This document shows positions 1 to 6,171 of a stretch of 18,007 bases of DNA, in pieces. The notes below the pieces were generated by a model, which worked only from the letters and a program-made list of their open reading frames with translations, was not told the origin of the DNA and did no database searches. The stretch is taken from contig JAYVQC010000213.1 of the NCBI GenBank assembly GCA_043757045.1, positions 1 to 18,007 of the forward strand. The letters are read 5' to 3'. The stretch is from JANNGC01 sp043757045 (GTDB taxonomy: Bacteria > Verrucomicrobiota > Verrucomicrobiia > Limisphaerales > SIBH01). Every line of letters begins with the position of its first letter. Position 1 is the stretch's first letter. The translations under genes were made by a program, and so were the position numbers.

Positions 1-24
1 TTCCCATCCACGCTCCCTCCCATT

Positions 25-64
25 CCGCCCGGCTGGTCGCCGGGCGGGACGGGCTGGTAGCCCG
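25..64. repeat. two adjacent hairpins in the left-edge intergenic region
   Basis: Two perfect stems lie side by side. CCGCCCGGC at 25-33 pairs with GCCGGGCGG at 39-47, and CGGGCT at 50-55 pairs with AGCCCG at 59-64. No T-run follows on either strand, so this looks more like a dispersed palindromic repeat than a terminator. The rest of 1-103 shows no gene. Confidence 0.4.
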
Positions 65-103
65 TTCCACCCGTTCCGATTTCGGAGTTCGGGTTAAGCA
101 CAG

Positions 104-135
104 AAAAAACACGCCGCACTCTCGGTGCGGCGTGT
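104..135 (-). terminator. rho-independent terminator of the lipoprotein gene
   Basis: A perfect 11-bp stem (109-119 with 125-135, core CACGCCGCAC/GTGCGGCGTG) has a 5-nt loop. On the minus strand it is followed by a run of six T's, read as A's at 104-109. It lies about 20 bp past the stop codon of the minus-strand lipoprotein gene, so it probably ends that transcript, and possibly the ATPase transcript if the two genes are cotranscribed. Confidence 0.85.
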
Positions 136-157
136 GGTTCAAAAAAATCTTTTCCGT

Positions 158-565
158 TTACTTGGCCGAGGCAGGCATCGTGCCGGTCGCGAGACGCAGG
201 GCGATTTGCTTGTCAATTTCTCCGGCGAGATCGAGGTCGGCGTTTCTCATGCGCGTGCGGACTTGCGTGGTCACACGGGTCATCTTCGGGTCCACGGCCT
301 CGACCTTCACGAGCACGGTGCGCGTGTCAATTTTGGCGGTGAACGTGGACTGCATCACGTCCTCGTGAATGATGAGGCCGTTGGCCGAGAGCACTTCTTT
401 CGCGGCACCCCAGGTTTGCAGCACCGGGCGCTCATAGACGCGGACGATTTTGTCCTTCATCAGCGGGTTGCCCGCGAGTTTGCGGTTGTCCACGGTGCTG
501 ACGCAGCCAGTGGCGACCAGCGCCAGAACCAAGATTGTCAAAAGCCAGAAAGAGTTTTTTCTCAT
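158..565 (-). CDS. small lipoprotein, DUF3568-like
   Basis: The product has 135 residues. It begins with a charged MRKNS segment, then a hydrophobic stretch ending in a lipobox (LVATGC, Cys21). This indicates a type II signal peptide and lipid anchoring. The mature part is a small alpha/beta domain with the general look of DUF3568-type lipoproteins: a conserved Val/Trp stretch near VLQTWGAAKEVL, then alternating beta strands. That family assignment is from memory of the pattern. The ATG at 565 is preferred over an upstream TTG at 601, because only the ATG puts the signal peptide at the N terminus. It lies 134 bp downstream of the metal ATPase on the same strand, so it may share that transcript or have its own promoter. 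The molecular role is unknown. Confidence 0.75.
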   Translation of the reverse strand: MRKNSFWLLTILVLALVATGCVSTVDNRKLAGNPLMKDKIVRVYERPVLQTWGAAKEVLSANGLIIHEDVMQSTFTAKIDTRTVLVKVEAVDPKMTRVTTQVRTRMRNADLDLAGEIDKQIALRLATGTMPASAK

Positions 566-699
566 GCGCCGGGATGCAAACAGAACCGCGCTGCGCGTCA
601 AGCTCTGAGCCGGTGGTGTTGTTCAGGAATTGTTCACAGCGCGCGGCGCGCGACCTTCCTGTCCGCAGCCAGCCTCCCGGCCGCCCCCGCCGACCGCCA

Positions 700-3135
700 T
701 CAACTGTTCTTCTCCCGCAACAACAGGCGCAGGCTGTTCAAGACCACGATCACGGTGCTGCCTTCGTGGCCGATGACGCCGAGGGTAAGCGGGATTTTTC
801 CGAGCATGGCGCAGACGACCAGCACGGCCACGGTGCCGAGCGAAATGACGAGGTTCTGACGGATGATGGCGCGGGCGCGACAACTCAGCTTCAGCGCGGT
901 GAGAAAATTTTCCAGCCGGTCGTGCATCAGGATCACTTCGGCCTGTTCGAGTGCGGCGTCCGCGCCGCGCGCGCCCATCGCTACTCCGATGTCGGCGGCG
1001 GCGAGGCTGGGCGCGTCGTTCACGCCGTCACCGATCATGGCCACGCGCTGGCCGCGTTCGACGAATTCCCGGATGGCTGCGACCTTTTGCTCCGGCTTCA
1101 ACTCCGCGCGCACGTCATCCACGGCGAGTTGCTTTTGCAGATGCGCGGCAGCTTCGCGTCGGTCGCCGGTGAGGACCACGGTCTGCACACCGCGCGCGCG
1201 CAATTCATCAATCACCGCGCGAGCCTGCGGGCGGATGTCATCGCGCAACGTGATGCGCCCGAGTAAATCACCGTGCGCGAGCCAAACTTCGGAGAGGCCG
1301 GGGGATGGAGCCGTTTGTTTTATCGGAGCTTCTCCCTCACCCCGGCCCTCTCCCGCTGGGAGAGGGGGAAAGTTAGCCAGCTTTCGTTGAGCCTGACGTG
1401 TGCTGTCGAGGTGAGGCTGAGTGCCGTTCTCCCTCTCCCAGCGGGAGAGGGCCGGGGTGAGGGCGGACGCGGACGAATCCACGATCCAGTTTCTTCTCCC
1501 CAGCAGCACCGGCTGTCCGTCCAACTCAGCGCGCAGGCCAAGCCCAGCCACTGATTCAAACTTTTCCAGCGCGAGCACCGGCGTCCCCTGCCCTTTCCCG
1601 TAGCGCGTCACGGCGCGGGCGAGTGGGTGCGTGGAGAGGCGTTCGATGGAATAAGCCAGGGCGGTGATTTCGCTCTCGCGACCGGGCGGAAAACTTTCTA
1701 CGGACTCGACGCGCAATTCACCCGTGGTGAGCGTGCCGGTTTTGTCCATCGCCACGATTTGCACGTCGGCGAGTTTCTCCACTGCGGCGCCGCCGCGAAA
1801 CAAAATGCCCCGCCGCGCGCCGCTGGCGATGGCCGCGAGCACGGCCGAGGGGATCGACAACACCAGCGCGCACGGCGACGCCACGACGAGGAGCGTCATG
1901 GCCTTGTAGAACGCGCTGCGCGTCTCTGCGGTGCTGGTGAAGGGCGGCAGCTTGAACGCCAGCCACCAAACGAAAAACATCACCACCGTCAGCGCGAGAA
2001 TCGAATAGGTATAGGTGCTGCCGAACTTGTCGGTGAAGCGCTGGGACGGCGCCTTGAGGTGCTGCGCCTCCTTGATGAGCCGGATGATGCGTTGCAGCGC
2101 GCTCTGGCTCGCGGGCTTCGTGACCACAGCCTCGACTGCGCCCCACATGTTGATCGTGCCGGAGAAAACGGAGTCGCCCACCGCCTTGTCCACGGGCGTG
2201 GCTTCGCCGGTGAGATTGGATTCATCCGCAGCCGTCGCGCCGGAGACGAGTTCCGCATCCACGGGAAATTGATCGCCCGGCTTCACGAGCAACCTCATCC
2301 CTACGGTGAGTTGTTCGACGGGAATGATTTGTTCGGAATGATTCTCGCCGAGCACGATGGCGGACTTGGGCGCGGACTTGAAGAGCGCGGAAATCTCGCG
2401 CTGCGTGCGGCCCATCGCAAAATGTTCGAGCGCGCCGGACAGTGAAAAGAGGAACAGCAACATCGCCCCCTCGCCCCACGCGCCAATGGCCGCGCCGCCG
2501 ACCGCGACCGTGAGCATGAGGAAATGCACATCCACCTTGCCCTCCTGCAAATGCTCCCAAACTTCCTGCACGGTGAACCACGCGCCGCAGAGATATGCGG
2601 CGAGATGGAGCGGGAGCGTCCAGGTGCCCTTGGGCAGAAAGCTGGCGAGGGCGAGAAACACGCCGCAGAGCGCCGCCGCGACGAGTTGCTGCTTCCACTC
2701 ATGTTGATGCGTCTCGGCGTCTTCAACGTGGACCTCGCGCGGGACAATGCGCGGCAGCGGAAACGCGCGCCACTTCCAGAAGCGCGGCGCGGTCGGGCAA
2801 CTCACGCGTGCGATGGTGGTGGTCGTCGGCTCCTGCTGGATGTTCAACGTGCGTTTTATCGCAGGGTCGAAGGTGAGTGAACACGTTTCGCAGTTCGCGT
2901 CCCCGACGAGCAGGCGGCAGGGGGGCGACTGTTCCTGCAACGCGCGAATCTGTTGCGTGACCAGCTTTTCCAATTCCGCATCCGCCGTCCCCAGGGTCGC
3001 GAGGGCGATGGAATTCTGCGCGCGATCAATCTTCACCGCCTCCAATTTTGGAGCGCGGCGCATCACGTCAGCGACCGTTTGCACGAGGCATTTCGGCGTA
3101 TCGTTCGGCGCGAGTTGGGTGGTGGAGCCCGCCAT
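700..3135 (-). CDS. heavy-metal-transporting P-type ATPase, PIB-4 (SPC/HEGST) class, with in-frame repeat insertion
   Basis: This 811-residue inner-membrane pump exports divalent metal at the cost of ATP. The P-type motifs are complete: TGE (309-311), the transmembrane metal motif SPC (420-422), the phosphorylated Asp in DKTGT (464-468), the HP motif of the nucleotide domain (503-504), TGDRR (656-660) and GDGVND (702-707). SPC instead of CPC, together with HEGST (790-794) in the last membrane segment, is the signature of the PIB-4 subgroup, usually linked to Co, Fe or Zn; the substrate here is inferred. The N-terminal 150 residues lack a GMTCxxC metal-binding domain but hold scattered cysteines (C83, ANCETC near 80-85) and an HQHE stretch. 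Residues of about 556-608 are foreign to the family and are encoded by a palindromic repeat (1334-1463). The gene is divergent from grpE across 107 bp. Confidence 0.93.
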   Translation of the reverse strand: MAGSTTQLAPNDTPKCLVQTVADVMRRAPKLEAVKIDRAQNSIALATLGTADAELEKLVTQQIRALQEQSPPCRLLVGDANCETCSLTFDPAIKRTLNIQQEPTTTTIARVSCPTAPRFWKWRAFPLPRIVPREVHVEDAETHQHEWKQQLVAAALCGVFLALASFLPKGTWTLPLHLAAYLCGAWFTVQEVWEHLQEGKVDVHFLMLTVAVGGAAIGAWGEGAMLLFLFSLSGALEHFAMGRTQREISALFKSAPKSAIVLGENHSEQIIPVEQLTVGMRLLVKPGDQFPVDAELVSGATAADESNLTGEATPVDKAVGDSVFSGTINMWGAVEAVVTKPASQSALQRIIRLIKEAQHLKAPSQRFTDKFGSTYTYSILALTVVMFFVWWLAFKLPPFTSTAETRSAFYKAMTLLVVASPCALVLSIPSAVLAAIASGARRGILFRGGAAVEKLADVQIVAMDKTGTLTTGELRVESVESFPPGRESEITALAYSIERLSTHPLARAVTRYGKGQGTPVLALEKFESVAGLGLRAELDGQPVLLGRRNWIVDSSASALTPALSRWERENGTQPHLDSTRQAQRKLANFPPLPAGEGRGEGEAPIKQTAPSPGLSEVWLAHGDLLGRITLRDDIRPQARAVIDELRARGVQTVVLTGDRREAAAHLQKQLAVDDVRAELKPEQKVAAIREFVERGQRVAMIGDGVNDAPSLAAADIGVAMGARGADAALEQAEVILMHDRLENFLTALKLSCRARAIIRQNLVISLGTVAVLVVCAMLGKIPLTLGVIGHEGSTVIVVLNSLRLLLREKNS
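1334..1463. repeat. 130-bp inverted-repeat element inside the P-type ATPase gene
   Basis: A 33-bp arm at 1334-1366 is repeated as an exact reverse complement at 1431-1463, with a 64-bp spacer. Each arm is itself partly palindromic (CCCTCTCCC around a short centre, pairing with GGGAGAGGG). The element reads through in frame and encodes about residues 558-601 of the ATPase, including LTPALSRWERE and PLPAGEGRGEGE. A second copy with the same layout lies at 3877-4020. No transposase is visible, so it looks like a non-autonomous REP- or MITE-like element. Confidence 0.88.
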
Positions 3136-3242
3136 GAACCGGAGCGTAACAGGAAATGGAACAGGGGATCACCACATGATTCACCGAGGTTGCTTGCGCG
3201 ATGGCGATTGTTTAGGTTCCGCGCCGCTTGGAAACTTTTGCC
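3136..3242. promoter_or_regulatory. divergent intergenic region between metal ATPase and grpE
   Basis: These 107 bp separate two genes read outward, so promoters for both are expected here. I see no CIRCE (TTAGCACTC-N9-GAGTGCTAA) heat-shock operator and no convincing sigma-70 pair. The assignment rests on gene orientation only. Confidence 0.4.
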
Positions 3243-3779
3243 ATGAGTGATCACGAAACGATTGAACAGGAACCGTCCGCCCATGCGGAAACCGCCGCGC
3301 CTTTGACCGAACAACAACTGGTTGAATTGAAGGAGCAGGCGGGCAAGGCCGCGCTCTATTACGAGCAACTCGTCCGCGCCACGGCGGATTTCGACAACTT
3401 CAAGAAGCGCGCTGCGCGCGAGAAGCAGGACGCGATCAAATACGCCAACGACTCGCTGCTGGAGCGGGTCATTCCCGTGCTCGACAACTTTGAAATGGCG
3501 CTCGCCGCCGCCGCCGCGCCGAACACCACAGCGGCCTCGATGCAGGCGGGCGTGAGCATGATTCAGCAGCAGTTGCGCGCCGCGATGGGCGAAGCCGGGC
3601 TGGAGGAAATCAGCGCCACCGGCCAGAAGTTTGACCCGAACATTCACGAAGCCATCTCGCAGCAGGAGACGAACGAGGTGCCGGACGGCCAGGTCGTGCA
3701 ACAGGTGCGGAAAGGCTACAAACTCCGTGACCGCCTGCTGCGGCCCGCGTCGGTCGTGGTGGCGAAGAAGCCGGCGTGA
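3243..3779 (+). CDS. grpE: nucleotide exchange factor GrpE
   Basis: The 178-residue product is the GrpE co-chaperone, which releases ADP from DnaK in the cytoplasmic Hsp70 cycle. It has an acidic, disordered N terminus and a long coiled-coil helix (about 22-68, with RATADFDNFKKRAARE). Next come the segment LLERVIPVLDNFEMAL (72-87) and a C-terminal beta domain containing FDPNIHEAI and the end motif GYKLRDRLLRPASVVV. The length is normal for the family. The ATG at 3243 begins MSDHE and is preferred over a TTG five codons upstream. It is followed on the same strand by dnaJ and rsmE, but a 327-bp repeat-filled gap separates it from dnaJ. No dnaK is in the window. Confidence 0.96.
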   Translation: MSDHETIEQEPSAHAETAAPLTEQQLVELKEQAGKAALYYEQLVRATADFDNFKKRAAREKQDAIKYANDSLLERVIPVLDNFEMALAAAAAPNTTAASMQAGVSMIQQQLRAAMGEAGLEEISATGQKFDPNIHEAISQQETNEVPDGQVVQQVRKGYKLRDRLLRPASVVVAKKPA

Positions 3780-3790
3780 GCACGCAATCA

Positions 3791-3807
3791 GAATGAGGAA
3801 TGACGAA
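3791..3807. repeat. short dispersed repeat, left unit
   Basis: The 16-mer AATGAGGAATGACGAA at 3792-3807 occurs again exactly at 5278-5293, after dnaJ. It is partly complementary to the GTCATTC tandem at 4071-4098, so the two could form the outer stem of a structure spanning the grpE-dnaJ gap. Confidence 0.7.
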
Positions 3808-3876
3808 CGGGCAGGGCGGCTGGCGCGCGGTGTTCACGCCTCGCGCCGAGAGAGAGGCGCTGCGGTTTTCGCACAC

Positions 3877-4020
3877 CCCCTTCCCCTCACCCCGGCCCTC
3901 TCCCCCAGGGAGAGGGAGCCAGTGACTCAGCGTTCGAACAAAGGGACGCACGATTCTTGCAGAAGACTGGATGCGATTCTCCCTCTCCCGGCGGGAGAGG
4001 GCCGGGGTGAGGGGAAGGGG
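3877..4020. repeat. 144-bp inverted-repeat element between grpE and dnaJ
   Basis: A 40-bp arm at 3877-3916 is matched by its reverse complement at 3981-4020, with two mismatches at the centre of the inner palindrome. The spacer is 64 bp, exactly as in the copy inside the ATPase gene. An ungapped comparison of the two spacers by eye gives 32 identical positions of 64, so the spacers are probably related too. In RNA it would fold into a strong hairpin that could attenuate or stabilise the grpE-dnaJ transcript. Confidence 0.88.
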
Positions 4021-4070
4021 CCGCGATATTTTCCTGTCCTGGTCCGGACAAACCCACCAGGCCCCGCCGC

Positions 4071-4098
4071 GTCATTCGTCATTCGTCATTCGTCATTT
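4071..4098. repeat. four tandem GTCATTC units just upstream of dnaJ
   Basis: Four 7-bp units (GTCATTC three times, then GTCATTT) run directly together at 4071-4098 and end 8 bp before the dnaJ start codon. Related motifs flank the dnaJ-rsmE gap at 5263-5293 and 5311-5339. Confidence 0.8.
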
Positions 4099-4106
4099 TT
4101 CTAATC

Positions 4107-5264
4107 ATGGCCAAACGCGACTATTACGAAATCCTCCTCGTGCCACGCACGGCGACCGAGGACGAAATCAAGAAATCCTACCGCCGCCTCGCGGTGAAAT
4201 ATCACCCGGACAAAAACCCCGGAGACAAGACGGCGGAGGACAAGTTCAAGGAACTCAGCGAAGCCTACGAGGTCTTGAACGACGCGCAGAAACGTGCGGC
4301 CTACGACCAATACGGTCATGCGGCGTTTGACCCGCGCCAGCGTGCCGGGCGCGGCGGCGGCGGTGGCGGTGGAGGCTTCCACGATCCTTTCGATATTTTC
4401 CGCGAAGTATTCAGCCAGCAGGGCGGCAGCGGCGGCGGCATCTTCGATGATTTGTTCGGCGCGGGCAGCCGGTCGAATCCCACCGGCGCGTTGCGCGGCG
4501 CGGACTTGCGCTACGACTTGGAAATCAGTTTCGACGAGTCGGCGCACGGCTGCGAAAAGGAAATCAGCGTGTCGAAGCTCGACGCCTGCGAAACGTGCGG
4601 CGGCAGCGGCGCGGAGAAGGGCGCGCACTTCGACAACTGCGGAACCTGCGGCGGACGCGGCCAGGTGCTGATGTCGCGCGGCATTTTCCAGATTCAACAG
4701 ACGTGCCCCAAGTGCGAGGGCGCGGGACGCACCATTGACAAGCCTTGCCGTACTTGTCGCGGCAGCGGCCAACGCGAAAAAACTTCCAAGATCACGCTCC
4801 GCATTCCGCCCGGTGTGGACACCGGCTCGCGTCTGCGCTCCAGCGGCAACGGCGAATCCGGCAAACGCGGCGGCGGGCCGGGTGACCTCTACGTGATCAT
4901 TCATGTGAAGGCGCATGAGATTTTCCAGCGCGACGGGGACGACCTGACGTGCGAGGTACCAATCAATTTCACCACCGCTGCACTCGGAGGAGACATCGAG
5001 GTGCCAACGCTCAGCGGCCCCGCACAAATCAAGATTCCGTCCGGCACACAGAGCGGCACGGTCTTCCGCCTGCGCGGCAAAGGCATTCGCAACGTCCACG
5101 GCCAGGGCCACGGCGATTTGCATGTGCAAGTTTCCGTCGAAGTGCCGGCCAAACTAAACACCGAGCAGCGCGCGAAGCTGACGGAGTTCGCGAACTTGTG
5201 CGATGAGTCCGTGAACCCGCGCAGCAAGTCGTTCTTCGCGAAGGCGAAGGAATTGTTTCGCTGA
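4107..5264 (+). CDS. dnaJ: chaperone protein DnaJ (type I Hsp40)
   Basis: The 385-residue product is a full-length type I J protein, which delivers unfolded clients to DnaK and triggers its ATPase. The J domain spans 1-70 with HPD at 33-35. A Gly-rich and Gly/Phe linker (about 80-120) follows. Four CxxCxGxG zinc modules start at C161, C178, C200 and C214 and form the two zinc centres. The rest is the usual substrate-binding and dimerisation region. One oddity is EILLVPRTAT near residues 8-17, where most family members have a Gly after the first Leu. The ATG at 4107 fits the MAKRDYYE start. It lies downstream of grpE and 81 bp upstream of rsmE on the same strand. Its stop codon lies at the edge of another short repeat. 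Confidence 0.97.
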   Translation: MAKRDYYEILLVPRTATEDEIKKSYRRLAVKYHPDKNPGDKTAEDKFKELSEAYEVLNDAQKRAAYDQYGHAAFDPRQRAGRGGGGGGGGFHDPFDIFREVFSQQGGSGGGIFDDLFGAGSRSNPTGALRGADLRYDLEISFDESAHGCEKEISVSKLDACETCGGSGAEKGAHFDNCGTCGGRGQVLMSRGIFQIQQTCPKCEGAGRTIDKPCRTCRGSGQREKTSKITLRIPPGVDTGSRLRSSGNGESGKRGGGPGDLYVIIHVKAHEIFQRDGDDLTCEVPINFTTAALGGDIEVPTLSGPAQIKIPSGTQSGTVFRLRGKGIRNVHGQGHGDLHVQVSVEVPAKLNTEQRAKLTEFANLCDESVNPRSKSFFAKAKELFR

Positions 5265-5340
5265 ATGACGAATTGCAAATGAGGAATGACGAAGCGTCAC
5301 ACCTTCGGTTGGTCATTCGACATTCGACATTCGTCATTTT
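5263..5340. repeat. imperfect inverted repeat in the dnaJ-rsmE gap
   Basis: The left part (5263-5293, containing AATGACGAA and AATGAGGAATGACGAA) and the right part (5311-5339, containing GTCATTCGACATTCGACATT) are imperfect reverse complements. They would form a long stem around an 18-nt loop. The left arm begins inside the dnaJ stop codon. Its 16-mer is shared exactly with 3792-3807. No T-run long enough for a standard terminator follows. Confidence 0.65.
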
Positions 5341-5345
5341 GAAAG

Positions 5346-6104
5346 ATGCACCGCTTCCATCTGTCACCGAGTGATTGCCGCGGCGAGTCGCTGACGCTCG
5401 CCGGGGCCGAAGCGCATCACGCCCTGCGCGTGCTGCGCGTGCAGGACGGCGGGCGCGTGACGGTGCTAGACGGGGCAGGCACAATTCTGACTTGCGAAGT
5501 CACCGGGCGCACGCGCGACACGCTCGCGCTCCGTGTGCGCGCAAGAAATTCCGCACCCCCCCGGCCCTGCGCCATCACGCTGCTCGTCGGCGTGCCGAAG
5601 GGCAAAATCATCGAGAGCATCATCCAGAAGGCAACGGAGCTTGGTGTCGCGCGCATCGTGCCGCTCCTTTCCGAACGCGTGGTCACGCAACTCGACGCGG
5701 ACGGCTCAGAGGCTAAGGCGGAGAAGTGGCGGCACATCGCTCTCGAAGCGATCAAGCAATGCGGCAGTCCCTGGCTTCCGCGTGTCGAGCCGCCGATGAC
5801 GCCCGTCGCGTTTCTCTCGCGCACAGAAAAATTCGACCTCGCGCTCGTTGGCTGCCTCGAACCCGGCAGCCGTCATCCGCGCGTGTGGTTCGAGGAATTT
5901 CTGGCCGCACACCAGAAGCGGCCCGCCAGCGTCGCGGTGTGGATCGGGCCGGAAGGAGATTTCACCGCCGCCGAATACGCGGCCATTCAGAAGTCCGGCG
6001 CGCGCCCCATCACGCTCGGCCCGCTGGTGCTGCGTGTGGAAACCGCCGCGACCTATGGCCTGTCCGTGGTGAATTACGAATTGAGCGCCGAGCACAGGCG
6101 GTAG
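5346..6104 (+). CDS. rsmE: 16S rRNA (uracil-1498-N3)-methyltransferase RsmE
   Basis: The 252-residue product is an RsmE-type SPOUT methyltransferase, which methylates U1498 of 16S rRNA with S-adenosylmethionine. The N-terminal part (about 1-70) is the PUA-like RNA-binding domain, with AEAHHALRVLRVQDG. The SPOUT domain contains KGKIIESIIQKATELGV (85-101), a KW..IALEAIKQCG segment (127-140), the cofactor-loop motif IGPEGDFT (200-207) and LGPLVLRVETA (224-234). The family usually has GPEGG or GPEGGF; Asp replaces the second Gly here, probably a tolerated change. The length is normal. A dnaJ-rsmE order is common in bacteria, and cotranscription with dnaJ is plausible despite the repeat-bearing 81-bp gap. 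Confidence 0.94.
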   Translation: MHRFHLSPSDCRGESLTLAGAEAHHALRVLRVQDGGRVTVLDGAGTILTCEVTGRTRDTLALRVRARNSAPPRPCAITLLVGVPKGKIIESIIQKATELGVARIVPLLSERVVTQLDADGSEAKAEKWRHIALEAIKQCGSPWLPRVEPPMTPVAFLSRTEKFDLALVGCLEPGSRHPRVWFEEFLAAHQKRPASVAVWIGPEGDFTAAEYAAIQKSGARPITLGPLVLRVETAATYGLSVVNYELSAEHRR

Positions 6105-6171
6105 GCTTCCCATCATCAGGAGCAAACTCGGAAGATTGCACGCCCGCCATCTTCTCCTCTACAAACAGCTC

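Larger units (their letters stand above)
3780..4106. other. grpE-dnaJ intergenic region, filled by nested repeats
   Basis: I see no gene in these 327 bp. They hold an outer pair of short inverted motifs (3791-3807 and 4071-4098) around a large inverted-repeat element (3877-4020). The stretch 3808-3876 shows nothing recognisable. dnaJ begins 8 bp after the last tandem unit, so its translation signal lies next to, or partly inside, the repeat. Confidence 0.8.

Noticed and set aside
3136..3242. CIRCE/HrcA heat-shock operator upstream of grpE
   Set aside because: No TTAGCACTC-N9-GAGTGCTAA or near match is present in the 107-bp gap.
1334..4020. CRISPR array from repeated arms
   Set aside because: There are only two copies, about 2.5 kb apart, each with inverted rather than direct repeats, and no cas genes.
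4101..5129. A 342-codon open frame on the minus strand over dnaJ
   Set aside because: It lies wholly antisense to a full-length, motif-complete dnaJ. Its Ala/Arg/Val-rich translation is typical of an antisense shadow in GC-rich DNA.
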